Positions 36,216 through 47,418 are shown, numbered from the stretch's first letter. The stretch: 64,000 nt of DNA from Periplaneta americana (GCF_040183065.1 NC_091119.1:104894263-104958262); one strand, 5' to 3'. A program made the numbers and translations. Notes: generated by a model not told the origin, from the letters alone.

Positions 36216-36728
36216 TTGACTATAAATTATAAGTGGGGCCGGATTTAGAGGTAGCCTATTGCCAGTTAAGAACGATTTAGATTGTAGTTGTATGGATTTG
36301 GTAATTGTTAGGAGGGTTTTTGAAGATAGTTTACAAAATTACGAAATGTAATAATGAATAACTCTATCACAATAACTGGACAATGCATCTTGTGTATCGC
36401 GCACTGACTTGTAAGTCGCGATTAGTAGCATAAATACAGTTAACGATACCAAAGGTCTCTCATTTATAAGAACAATTTGAAGCTGATCAAGAGACACAAT
36501 ATATTTGGTTCCCTTAATTGCCAAAGGCTGCAATTGTGAGAATAAATATGATAGCTATTACATTTCATGTGTAATATTCGTATCTGGTTTGAAACCCTTC
36601 TGTTCTCTTAATATTACACATTTTGTCAGTTATAAAATCCATAATTATTTTTCCAGTTATGTTTCCATACTAATCCGTGACAGTTCTTACAATTTACAAT
36701 ATCATGTTCATTGCACAATATAATATAT

Positions 36729-36836
36729 TGTGGGAGACCGGAGCGAAAAAGACCTTCCGGGAGGCCGAGACTTAGATGGGAAGATAATATTAAAATGGAT
36801 TTGAGGGAGGTGGGATATGATGATAGAGATGGTATG
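36729..36836 (+). mobile_element. LINE (family F) C-terminal fragment
   Basis: About 100 bases encode RPSGRPRLRWEDNIKMDLRE then VGYDDRDG, the same C-terminal block as the LINE copies at 56430-57262 and 63330-63864. Confidence 0.65.
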
Positions 36837-37500
36837 TTTTTGGTGTAAGGTTTTATATGTAGCCTTATGATTTCTTTTGAGACTTTTAACTGATGTCTTC
36901 CACTACCTCTTCTTTCGTTGTGCTCATAAAGAAGTTTTCGTTTGAATTCTTGCTTTATCAATTACATAAATACATTAATTCCATTGTGATCTCTAGAAAT
37001 TATATTTCTTCAACTCTACTTCATTGTTTAATCCAGGAGATTAATTTCGTTAGACATTTCATTTGCGTGAAACCCGCTAATGAACATAAATGTATAAATT
37101 GTGTTGACTTCAGGATAGCAGTTTTTTCTATCCCTTTTGTATAATACATTTCTAAACCAAGAAAAATAATAGTTGGATGTATTCTAAACAATCAATATAA
37201 TTACACAAATTGCTTCGTAAAAAGTTCCATCTACTGAATGAAAATGTTAATTTACTATGAGTCCATCTTGTTTATTAATATAAATGGCGTTATTGGAAGT
37301 ACGCTAATTAATTAATTAACTAATTAATTGGATTTTGTTAGAGATATCTGAATATTTCGTATCATAACTCACAAATACTGGGATAAAAACAAGCGGGTGC
37401 ACAGTTTTACTATTCTGTATAACTACTTGTGGGTGCGATCATTTGTCGACAGATGCATAGCTTTACCATGCTGCATATCTTTATGTAGAACTACTGTACA
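36837..37500. other. No gene recognised
   Basis: Includes a short (TAAT)n run near 37305. No coding feature. Confidence 0.5.
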
Positions 37501-38385
37501 TGTGAGTGGTGCGAGAAGTGAAACAATGAGAATATATGGAAAGCAAGGGAAAGACAATGACAACTAGAGGTACACAAGAACAGGGGGAATACAAGGAGAA
37601 AATTTATGTATTTATTTTAGTAGGTTATTTTACGACGCTTTATCAACATCTTAGGTTATTTAGCGTCTGAATGATATGAATGTGATGATGCTGATGAAAT
37701 GAGTCCGGGGTCCAGCACCGAAAGTTACCCAGCATTTGCTCATATTGGGTTGAGAAAAACCTCGGATAAAATCTCAACCAGATAACTTGCCCCGACAGGG
37801 AATCGAAACCGGGCCACTTGGTTTCGCGGTCAGACGCGCTAACCGTTACTCCACAGGTGTGGATTACGAGGAGAAAAGGGGAAATACATAGAGTACAAGA
37901 GGAATGCAAGGAGAACAAGGGAAATGCAAGGAGAACAAGGGAAATGCAAGGAGAATAAGGGAAAATAGAAAGAGAACAAGGGGAGAATAAGGAATTAAAA
38001 GTATAACAAAAAATACAAGGAGAACAAGGCGAAGACAGAGTGAACATGGAGAATACATGAGAACAACGGAAACTTAAGGAGAACAACGAGAAGTTAAGGG
38101 TAACAAAGGGAAGGCAAAGAGGACAAGGGGAAGAAAAGAAGAAGCAATGGAATGGAAGGACGGAAAGGAGAATGGACGGAGGACAAGGGAAAGACAAGAA
38201 GACCAACGGTAAGATAAGAAGAAGGGGAACACAAGGAGAGCAAGGGAACACAAAAAGAACAGTGTAAATAGATGGAAAGCAAGGGGAAGACAATGACAAC
38301 TATGAGAACACAAGGAAAATGAAAGGAAAACAATAGGAATACAAGAAAAATAAGAGAACACAAGGAGAACAAGGGAAGGTGTTGA
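37500..38385. repeat. Purine-rich degenerate tandem repeat
   Basis: Outside the inserted SINE (37603-37864), the plus strand is a run of degenerate 11-13-base units such as GGAGAACAAGGGAAATGCAA. The composition is strongly A/G on plus. Long minus-strand Ser/Pro/Leu/Phe frames up to 218 codons result from the repeat and have no protein features. Confidence 0.8.
37603..37864 (-). repeat. tRNA-derived SINE (family S2) inside tandem repeat
   Basis: The sequence closely follows 33934-34188. It is flanked by a 13-base duplication of the purine repeat, TACAAGGAGAAAA (37590-37602) against TACGAGGAGAAAA (37865-37877), one mismatch apart. Confidence 0.82.
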
Positions 38386-38499
38386 ATTTTTGTGTGCGAC
38401 CGTCAATTCTCAAGTTACCTCATACATAGAGCGGAGAAAGATGTAGTTCTACATAAAAATTGTTACAATTTAACAATTGAAATACGATATCCGATAGAT

Positions 38500-38677
38500 C
38501 AGGAGTCGTCAGCACAGAGCACACTGGGGCTAGTCTCTCTTACCCGCTGAAAACGCAGTGCACTAAGGTGTACTCCGTAGCTGCTAGCGGGTATGCATCT
38601 CTCCCTGTTGCACGACAGTGCACACGGGACAGCACTGCGTACCCTTTGCACATTTAAGCGAGTGCTGACGACCACTG
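38500..38677 (-). mobile_element. hAT-type MITE, second copy
   Basis: 178 bases, inverted relative to 24170-24352, with ends CAGGAGTCGTCAGCAC and CAGTGGTCGTCAGCAC and a perfect 8-base duplication CGATAGAT (38492-38499, 38678-38685). No coding capacity. Confidence 0.82.
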
Positions 38678-39007
38678 CGATAGATGATAAGGAGGGAAAT
38701 GGGAGGAGAGCCAATTAAAAGGTACACGATCGCGCGGCCTTCCAAGAGAATTTGGAACTGTGAAGAAGAATATAATATGTCAATTCTAAGCCTGTTGGCC
38801 ACTTGTTTTACTCCGCTATTCACAATTCGTTGAAGGAATTGAAGAGAATTAAGAGGGGGAAAAGTCGAAAATGAACGTGACCTGACAGCCACACATACGA
38901 CACACAAACCAAGTGCAATGCAAAGTCGTAGTGTAATATACACGTTAATCGTATTGTAAGTTAATTCACTACCCCACTCAGCTATTTATTAGTAACAATG
39001 GCTATGA

Positions 39008-39050
39008 AACATACATACATACATACATACATACATACATACATACATTT
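39008..39050. repeat. CATA microsatellite
   Basis: About ten CATA units, 80 bases from GR exon 2 on its 3' side. Confidence 0.9.
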
Positions 39051-39131
39051 ATACATAAAGCATACATACATAAGCATACAACTTGGGTACGCATAAAGAC
39101 GCACACATAATTACTGTATAGAAAAAGTTAC

Positions 39132-39200
39132 CTCTTCCCTAACTTCAGGATCCTTCGTTTTGCTGAGAAGTTTGTGAACCAGAACTGCAGTCCGATTTGC
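39132..39200 (-). CDS. Gustatory receptor shared exon 2
   Basis: This is a 69-base exon, phase 0 at both ends. On the minus strand a pyrimidine-containing acceptor ending TTACTATTTCCAG precedes the codons for ANRTAVLVHKLL and a charged tail ending VREE, followed by a GTAACT donor. The Ala-Asn-Arg-Thr / Leu-Val-His-Lys-Leu block is the conserved segment that follows TM6 in insect GRs. It continues in frame from all three upstream first exons (...TSE, ...TSQ, ...RYE). It is too short for ordinary ORF calling and lies beside a CATA microsatellite. I saw no other copy in the window. Confidence 0.87.
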
Positions 39201-41035
39201 CTGGAAATAGTAACAGTTATAAGAATATTAATAATGCAGCATTTATAACTATACTTCAACTAGGAATGCATCGTACCTATTATTTACTTTCATTTACAAG
39301 ATGTCACCTGTTTGTAAACGTTCAATTCTATAAGCCACCCAGTTATTGATTTAATGTTTCTAACAAAGTTCCTTGCAAACGAGTCGTCTGAAAAGTAATG
39401 CGATTATCATAAAAAGCTCTACTCAGTTATTAATTTTGGTCTCTGTAGAATACTTGACATGTCGTCCTTGTTTTTACGAAACCTTCTATGTGACAGTACA
39501 GAAAATTAATTATAAATCAATAGGCGTACATAAGAATATGAACCAATTCGGTATAAAACGTTGGTGAATGGGTATAAAAAACTGATGAACATAAATTAAT
39601 GAGATCATTGAGTATCAGTGTAGGCCTATCGATTTTTAATTAATTTTTTCTTTCCCCTAAAAAATATTTTCTTTACTGTCACATAGGAAGTTTCATAAAA
39701 ACAACGATGATATATTATTATCCCTCAGATATAAGAAAACTCCATAAAAAAACCCACAAGTAGAGCATTGTAACATTCATAAACTGGCATTTGGTGTGTA
39801 TGTACTGTATGTGTTTATATAGGTGTATAACTTATTGAGTGCAGTGGAGCCGCGGGCGTAATGTGAACTATGGTGATGCAGTATTACGAAATCATGGACA
39901 GCAGAATGCATAACGGCTCCTGGTTGCAGGACTCCACTGGCCTCGGTCGAGTAATACTGAACTGGTCAGACTCGTCTCCCACTAGAAGAACTCTGAGAAA
40001 TCATCCGAGGAGCATGAGAAGAGGTGGCAAAAGAATCTGGATATATAGCTGGTCGAATCCGATGCTTCTTTCAGTAAAAAGATCAGGGATGGAGAACTGA
40101 CAGAGAGAGGGGTGGAAACATGGGAAAAGCATTGCTTCCCCTTCCACAATCCAAGGGCATTGGATGACGTATCCGTAATTCGTCCACAACTATGTGGCGG
40201 AATACAAGAAATTGATGATCACGAACAAAATTACGAAAAGTATTTCTGACCACAATAATTATAACACTAAACTTAACCAACAAATTAGAATTTAATGCAT
40301 TACTTATATAATATTATGTAAACGAATACAATACATTTAAATATAAGAAAAAAGATTTGGAAATATTTGAATGTACAATCTCTCACTTAAATTCAATTGG
40401 TTAAAAGTGAATTGATGATGCTAAATGTTGAAATAAAACCTATTCCTGTTGTAGTCTTAACATATTAGGGAAACTTTAGTCATGAATAAAAATACGTATT
40501 AAGTACTTGCTTTCTAAACGAATTGCTTTACACTACGCTTGGGCACTAATAATTAAATAATTGAGGTACTGCAGATTTTCCTTTAACTCCCCACTGCACA
40601 TTCCCAGACTGAGACGAGTACACAGGAAGGTAAACCTTGTTCAGTGACTGATTGTGTAAGGATTTTACGAACTTCTGGCTCTCACTGATCGCCTGAAATC
40701 CATCACTGATACACAGTGCTTACTGTGCGTTAGTTTATAAGGCAGTGTAAGCGAAAAGGACATTGGTGGTGGTTTCTGAGTTCCGTTTTATTTTGCCGTT
40801 GTCCCCAGGGTTGTTCTAAACAATACTATTAAATACCTTATTTTTATTGGTATTTAGGCCTGTATAATACGATTATAAAATTTATAGCCTGAATAAGACT
40901 TTTAAAAGTATAAAATTACATAACATCTAGTTTAAATGAAATTGACTGTATTGACCTCATAATAGAAACTAAAATGAATTTCATTTCTTATACGAATATA
41001 AAGGAAAATTATTCTTGCAATCTAATACTTCCTAG
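39201..41035. other. Intron sequence, no gene recognised
   Basis: Between first exon A and exon 2. Short frames near 39373 and 39870-40100 have no family features. Confidence 0.5.
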
Positions 41036-41180
41036 AGTTTCTTTACATGCCACTAAATTTAGAGACATGAACCTGTCACATTTAAGTACACTTAAATGCT
41101 ATGAACCTAGGCCGGGATGGAAACCCGCAACCTCGAGCACATAAGTCCAGAGTTATACCGACTTCGCCACTCAGGGGACA
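41036..41180 (-). repeat. tRNA-derived SINE (family S4) fragment
   Basis: It shares TTTACATGCCACTAAAT, GACATGAACCTGTC and ACCCGCAACCTCGAGCACA with 59011-59226, including the inverted B-box region. Confidence 0.6.
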
Positions 41181-42364
41181 CAACCACTGAATGTTGGCTT
41201 CTTTCATGGAATGAACGTTGTCTGGCGACAAGTATTAACTGAATGAAGAAATTATGTGGTTGTACTTCCTAAGCAACGGTTTCCAACTCTGTTGGAAAAA
41301 GTTCTTGATTTTATGGAACCAAAACTGAAGAAAAACGTAACAAGTGCTTCTTTCAGAGAAATGTGGAATAGTTTCATGTGATGTTGAGCGATTGCTAGAA
41401 CGCATCATACGGAAGGAAGTGTACCAATATGCATTAAATGGTTAATTCTTAAAAATTCTTTAAAAAAGAACATGTTTAAGTATAAATGCAAATGCATAAA
41501 AAGAAAGATTATTTCTGTTCCAAAGAGAAAAATTGCGTCTCATTCCATACCGAATGTCAATAATGTTGCAGCAGATGTTGTTCTTCATGGACCTCCAGGC
41601 CAAGAGAAAAACATCCGAAAAGCAAACAAATTATCGGAGAGCAATGAAGTGTCACACCAAACTCTTCTGAGAAAGAAAACTGGAGATCGTATAGACAGGT
41701 ATATCTTCAAGGATTAGAGGATGAGGGTGATGGTGATGGTGATGATTAAGATGTATCAGCTCTCGAGCTACACAGAATAAACCTATCAGGAAGCAAGTTT
41801 GACCATTTGTGATTGAATAAGAGAATAATTTATATCTAGGTGACAGTGGAAGTTGCAACGAAAGTGATGCATCCATAAGTGCAATGATTAAATCGCTGAT
41901 ATCTTGAAAGTGGTCATCCAAAGATGTATTCTTTTTATTAATGGAAAATCATGGCTGTATGCAGTGAGCCAACAAAATTATTACATATTTAGAGATTTCT
42001 TCCAAGTTTTTGAATTGAAAAGTGCTTAGTAGTGCGAAAAATTTTGTTTCGGCCTGTTGAAGACTCCTACTTTATTTGTATTATTTCTCATTTCACTATG
42101 AGGAAAGAGCTCAAAATAAGTTGTACATGCGTGAAGAATAATCATACACATTATACTTTATAATTATGTTTTATTGTTTTTTTTTCAGAAAAATTGTTTC
42201 CTAATAATTTTGAATGAATTTTCCTAATAAGAGAGGATTTCTTTTCATTCTGCAAAAGGATAACCCTTAAGGAGTATAGTTGTGTTAAATAAACAACGAT
42301 TAACATTGCAGCACAGAATAATTATTGCATTAAGATAATACAGATTTTGAGTTTTTTGAAATTG
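41180..42364. other. Intron sequence, no gene recognised
   Basis: A frame at 41472-41717 (basic, 81 codons) has no recognisable domain. I leave it uncalled. Confidence 0.45.
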
Positions 42365-42612
42365 CTAATTAACGACGCTTTTCAACTACAGTATTGAGTT
42401 ATTTAGAGTTGATGAAAGTGGGGATAGCAAGATTGTATTTGGCGAGATAAGACGGATTTGCTACAGAATACATAACATCCGACACACAGTTGGAAGAAGC
42501 TCGGAAAAAAACCAAACCAAAAAGTCAGCCCAAACGGGAAGCAAACCCATGCCCGAGCGCAACTCGTGATCAGCAGGCAAGCGCCTGTGCTAACTGACCT
42601 ACACCTATGGCT
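42365..42612 (-). repeat. tRNA-derived SINE (family S3), duplicated copy A
   Basis: The minus-strand tRNA-like head (inverted ...CGAGCGCAACTCGTGATCAG, GCAAGCGCCTGTGCTAACTG) is followed by a body ending in the AACGACGC...CAACTACAGTATTGAG phrase. It lies in the duplicated GR segment; its partner is at 45667-45890. Confidence 0.7.
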
Positions 42613-42837
42613 GATTTGGAAATTTTAACTAAATAACCCATCCTCATGGAATACTCCTAATTATCTGATGTTCTAGTTAACACCGTGCGATATCAGGATG
42701 TTTTTGGCATTTAAAAACAGAATTTACAGAAGTTCTTATATACTGAAGCAATGTAGCCTTACGGTACCTATTACAAGACTGAGTTTAAATGACATAGTAT
42801 TTGACACAAGGAGAGAAGTATTCAGGACCATCAACAA

Positions 42838-43392
42838 CAGAAAGGTTATGACTACCGTGTTTTGGCACCAAAAATTGTCGCTTGTTGAGTTTAAGAAACC
42901 GAAGACTACGATGAATGCAGCTGTTTACTGTCAGACTTTGCGACGACTGCAGCGAGTCATTCAAAATAAAAGAAAAGACATGCTGACTTCTGATTCATAA
43001 CAATGCCCGCCTTCACAGTGCTGCTGTATCCTAACACATTCTTCAGCAATTTCGATGGAAAGTGTTTGAACACCCGACGTATAGCCCCGACTTAGCGCCG
43101 GGCAACTTCCACCTCTTCCCTGAAGTGAAAAGTGGCTAGGAGGACAGATGTTCCAGAGTAATGAGGAGCTCCAAAACAACGTTAAGGCCCATCTCAACTC
43201 ACAGGCAGCAACATTCTATAAAGAGGGGATTACAAAACTCGTCCACAGATATGACAAATCCCTCAATCTTCACTGTGAGTATGTCGAAATTTAACCATGT
43301 TTCTACATAACTTTTGGTAATAAATTCATTTTGTTATTTACACTTGTCTTTTTATTGACCATCGGAGGTTAATATATAGACACACACTGTAT
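42838..43392 (+). pseudogene. mariner transposase relic, 5'-truncated
   Basis: The C-terminal half of a mariner-family transposase. Frame 1 gives KVMTTVFWHQKLSLVEFKKP then TTMNAAVYCQTLRRLQ. After frameshifts come an HNAR-like remnant, YSPDLAPGNFHLFPE (the DLAPxDxHLFP motif holding the third catalytic Asp of DD34D in intact copies, here Asp to Asn in the APxD position) and NSQAATFYKEGITKLVHRYD. It ends near a TGTATA terminus. The N-terminus and left repeat are missing. It lies in the intron after first exon A and is absent from duplicate copy B. Confidence 0.82.
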
Positions 43393-43494
43393 ATTAAATT
43401 TTAGTGAATTTTGAATATTTGCAACTCGTTAAAAATGGTTGCACATTACACAAGAATGAAAAATTTTGCATACTCGCAACATCGTTTGTCTTAC

Positions 43495-44733
43495 CTCGGA
43501 CGTACAAGTGGTGCAAGAGTGCGTTAGCCAGCACATACCATAAACCTGGGACAAGACGTTGAAGGTGTGTGTGACTGTGTCACAGTAGCGATGGTAGTCC
43601 AGGTGCACGCTATTGCTCAACAGGTCGTACAGCAAGTATGTGAGAGCCCCGAAGATGCAAGAGATGTTCAGGAGACAGTTCGTCGAGTACACCGACTCCA
43701 TGCGCTCAGCTGTGACGCACAGAGAAGAGTGCAGCTGGTCGAGAGAACTTAACCCGTCTGCCCACGGAATAGGACGAACGGGAGGCTTATGTTCAATTCT
43801 TGAGAAAGTAGGTGAATCAAACGATTGGGATTTCATTCTCATGATAATTGGTGGACCAGAGGGTTCAGATTTAATTGTTGAAGATAACATAGCTGAACTA
43901 GGAAAATTCGAATTAATTTCGGAGGAAATAGGAGAACGAGGCTGTTTCAACCCTTTTCTCGAGACAATATGTGCACTAAGCAGTTTTAGTGCAATTGCTG
44001 AGGGAACGGGTCGACCAAATGCATCCACGTCTGTTCTATGAAGAACAAATGAGCCGAGAGGCTCTGATTCCATTGTTGAGGATGTAGATCGACGATATGT
44101 TCGTAACTGCACTGTTGATAATATTGTAGGTGGACTGGTTGGTTGCCTATGAAGTGCACATAAACGTTCAATTGTTTCGTTTAGATGTGTGAAGTGCTGC
44201 TTCAGTATTGTGACAAAAGTCATAAACTGTAATTGTATCATACAATTCGTGAAAATGAGACAATACAATGGAATTAAGGAGTAGACAGTGTACAGGCTGC
44301 GAGTGTCTACCATGATGATCAAAAAGCTCATAGTAGGAAAAGTCATTTTCATAGCTATGAAAATAATTATGAGACAAACTAACGACCGATTTACGTGGCA
44401 CTTTGCCCCGTTGAGCGCGCTCATAATTAGCCGGATTTGTCTACCTTTCCAAAAACACGTAACAATTGAAAATAAGTAGCATAGTATCAAGCAACTTTTC
44501 AAATACACGACTAATTTCTGTGCGACGCTGTGGTTGGCGAGATTCATCAAATGAGGCATCTGGAACACAATCCATGACACTGCGAACACACTAATAGTAG
44601 TGAACACTACGACACTATGCACTGCAATTAGTCGGGAGAACTCGAATTTCCCGTGTTTGTGAACAAATGGAAACAATCCAATGATTCTACATATTACGAA
44701 AACTGTCTTCAGATCTCCACGCAGCCCTGACAT
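43495..44733 (-). CDS. Gustatory receptor, alternative first exon A
   Basis: This exon encodes 413 residues of a 7tm_7 gustatory receptor from an ATG at 44733. Predicted membrane segments are TM1 35-57, TM2 75-95, TM3 118-141, TM4 147-176, TM5 351-372 (ALTYLLYDLLS) and TM6 389-407 (CWLTHSC). The stretch from about 185 to 335 is a hydrophilic Ser/Pro-rich insertion in the loop between TM4 and TM5, far longer than in first exon C. This loop is expected to be cytoplasmic in insect GRs. The exon ends ...CTTCTSE at a GAG|GTAAGA donor (intron starts 43494). Joined to ANRTAVLVHKLL at 39.2 kb it restores the usual GR sequence after TM6, and the full product would be 494 residues. The open frame runs 21 codons past the donor before a stop, so an ORF caller overextends it. 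Confidence 0.9.
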
Positions 44734-44937
44734 GGCATCCGTAAAGCAACGCAGAGAGTAATGTACTGGGGAGGCTATTAGTAATATTGTTATGAGACAT
44801 GACTCAAAGATGTTATCGACTTTACTGTAGGTGATGAGACCTGGATATCATTTCATCATATATTCTATCTGCCTTTACCCTCATAAAAGCAATTATAAAT
44901 TATTACCACTTTCTAATTACACATTTCATGTATTAAG

Positions 44938-45455
44938 GGGTTAAGTACAGCTTACAGCAGTAAAATTTTGATAATATCCGACATTTTTTGTTCCATTACG
45001 TGTCTTGTAGAATAATGAAAATTAGTATGTGTAAAACATTGTCCTTGTGCTATATGATAAAATTATTCTTATGTTTAAAAAAAATTATTTACATTTTTTT
45101 TTTTCAAAATTCAATCCACTGTGCAATGATGAAGCGTTTCCCACATAAGTAAAAGACTGTCCAACATTCTGTGATAAAATGTTTTGTGTGTATTTATGAA
45201 TGTCTTATCTACAATATGATGAAAGATCATTTCCCTACCTTTGATAGATTGTCTGATAAAATATAAGTTCATTTAAAAACTTATCAAATATCAGTATTTT
45301 TTATTACTCGAAATAAAAAAAAATTATTAAGAAATGTAGTTGAAAGTGCATGATATTGTAAACATGAGTTTCAGTAATAAAATAAAAGAGAGAGAACATG
45401 AAAAAGTTAACAAGTTTATGAGTTATAAGGGTAACGCTTCATTGTACATTATTTT
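44938..45455. other. Spacer between duplicated segments
   Basis: AT-rich unique spacer with no gene and no sign of GR constant exons. Confidence 0.5.
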
Positions 45456-45666
45456 GTATTATGTTTTATAATTATGTTTTAGTGTATTTTGTTTGACAAG
45501 AATTCTTTCCTAATAACTTTCAGTGAATTTTACAATAAGGGAGGATCTCTTTTCATTCTGTAAGAAGTTAACCCTTTAGGAATATAACTGTGCAAAATAA
45601 ACTGCATTTAATACTGATGCATTATATTCCATTAAAATAACTCAGATTTTGATTTTCTTAAAGTTA

Positions 45667-45890
45667 CTGTTTAACGACGTTCTATCAACTACAGTATTAG
45701 GTTATTTTGTGTTGACGAAAGTGGGGATAGGAAGATTGTATTTGGTGAGATAAGACGGATTTGCTACAGATTACATAACATCCTACACACAGTTGGGAGA
45801 AGCTCGGAAAAAACGAAACCAGAAAATCAGCCCAAACAGGAAACAAACCCATGCACGAGCGCAACTCGTGATCAGCAGGCAAGCGCCTGT
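45667..45890 (-). repeat. tRNA-derived SINE (family S3), duplicated copy B
   Basis: Partner of 42365-42612. It is truncated exactly in the head at GCGCCTG, where copy A continues, and the following DNA aligns to the far side of the mariner relic in copy A. Confidence 0.7.
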
Positions 45891-45996
45891 ATATTCCAGT
45901 TCAGTGAATTTTGAATATTTAAATTTCGGTCAATATGCTTGCACATGACACAAGAATGAAAAAATTTTGCATACTCACTAACATCGTTTGTCTCAC

Positions 45997-47217
45997 CTGG
46001 GACGTACAAGTGGTGCAAGAGTGCGTTAGCCAGCACATACCATAAACCTGGGACAAGATGTTGAAAGAGTGCATGACTGCGTCACAGTAGCGATGGTAGT
46101 CTAGGTGAACTCTATTGCTCAACAGGTCGTACAGCAAGTATGTGAGAGCCCCGAAGGTGCAAGAGATGCTCAGGAGACAGTTCGTCGAGTACACTGACTC
46201 CATGCGCTCAGCCGTGACGCATAGAGAAGAGTGCAGCTGGTCGAGATAACTTAGCCCGTCTGCCCACGGAATAGGACGAACGGGAGGCTTATGTTTAATT
46301 CTTGAGAGAGTAGATGAATCCAACGATTTGGATTTCATTCTCATCATAGTTGGTGAACCAGAGGGTTTAGATTCCATTGTAGTAGAAAACATAGCTGAAC
46401 TAGGAAAATTCGAATTAATTTCGGAGGAAATAGGAGAACGAGGCTGTTTCAACCCTTTTCTCGAGATAATATGGGCACTAAGCGATTTTAGTGTAATTAC
46501 TGAGGATACGGGTCGACCAAATAGATGCACGTCTGTTCTATGAAGGACGAACGAGCCGAGAGGCTCTGATTCCATTGTTGAGGATGTAGATCGACGATAT
46601 GTTCGTAACTGCACTGTTGATAATATAGTAGATAGACTGGGTGCTTGACTATGAAGTGTTTCGTTTAGATGTGTGAAGTGCTGCTTCAGTATTGTGACAA
46701 AAGTCATAAACTGTAATTGTATCATATAATTCGTGAAAGAGAGACAATACAATGGAGTTAAGGAGTAGACACTGTACAGGCTGCGAGTGTCTACCATGAT
46801 GATCAAAAAGCTCACAGCAGGAAAAGTCATTTTTATAGCTACGAAAATAATTATGAGACAAACTAACGACCGATTTACGTCGCACTTTGTCCCGTTGAGT
46901 GTGCTCATAATTAACCGGATCTGTCTACCTTTCCAAAAACACGTAACAATTGAAAATAAGTAGCATACTATCAAGGAACCTTTCAAATACTCTACTAATT
47001 TCTGTGCGACGCTCTGGTTGGCGAGGATCAACAAATAAGGCATCTGAAACAGAATCTACGACACTGCAAATACACTAATAGTAGTGAATAGTACGACACT
47101 ATGCACTGCAATTAGTCGGGAGAACTCAAATTTCCCGTGTTTGTGAACAAATGGAAACAATCCAATGATTCTACATATCACGAATACTGTCTTCAGATCT
47201 CCACGCAGCCCTGACAT
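45997..47217 (-). pseudogene. Gustatory receptor, alternative first exon B, with in-frame stop
   Basis: This is a close tandem duplicate of first exon A. Reading from the ATG at 47217 (MSGLRGDLKTVFVICRIIGL...), codon 54 is TAG (plus-strand 47056-47058), where copy A has TGG (Trp) inside TM1. Beyond the stop, the frame is open through TM6 and ends ...CTTCTSQ at a CAG|GTGAGA donor (45996). The copy is six codons shorter than A just after TM4 (near HFTHLNET) and keeps the long Ser/Pro-rich TM4-TM5 loop. The frame is otherwise intact, so it is either a very young pseudogene, an assembly or sequencing error, or a read-through case. An internal Met at 47043 would lack TM1. With the shared exons the product would be 488 codons including the stop position. 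Confidence 0.85.
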
Positions 47218-47418
47218 GGCGTCTGTAAAGGAACGCAGAGAGTAATGTACTGGTGAGGCTATTAGTAATATTGTTATGGTACATGACTCAAAGATATTAT
47301 CGACTTTACTGTAGACGATGAGACCTGAATATCATTTGATCACATATTCTATCTGCCTTTATGCTCATAAAAGCAATTATAAATTATTACCACTTTCTAA
47401 TTACATAGTTCATGTATT

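Larger units (their letters stand above)
42155..44937. repeat. Tandem duplication, copy A (first exon A plus flanks)
   Basis: This is the downstream copy of the GR first-exon duplication (compare 45456-47418). Similarity runs from the region upstream of the ATG through the exon and its intron start. It resumes on the far side of the mariner relic, through the shared SINE, to about 42155. The upstream 200 bases are nearly identical in both copies, so any first-exon promoter was probably duplicated too. Confidence 0.75.
45456..47418. repeat. Tandem duplication, copy B (first exon B plus flanks)
   Basis: This segment is paralogous to 42155-44937. It includes about 200 bases upstream of the GR ATG, the exon itself, the start of the intron, a minus-strand tRNA-derived SINE and about 200 bases beyond. 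The right junction is sharp: both copies share ...CATGTATTAAG and then diverge (44937 and 47418). The left limit is approximate. Copy A contains roughly 780 bases, including a mariner relic, that copy B lacks near 45890. Confidence 0.75.

Noticed and set aside
37643..38299. Minus-strand frame of 218 codons, rich in Ser/Pro/Leu/Phe/Cys
   Set aside because: It is the complement of a purine-rich tandem repeat and also runs through a SINE. All three minus frames are open and similar, as expected of a repeat.
39008..39050. CRISPR-like or regulatory direct repeat
   Set aside because: Simple CATA microsatellite in a eukaryotic intron. No repeat-spacer structure exists anywhere in the window.
41472..41717. 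Basic 81-codon plus-strand frame
   Set aside because: No recognised domain, no splice context and repeat-rich surroundings; probably chance.
43613..44041. Plus-strand frame of 142 codons opposite GR first exon A
   Set aside because: An antisense shadow of a well-supported receptor exon; copy B does not keep the full length of the frame.
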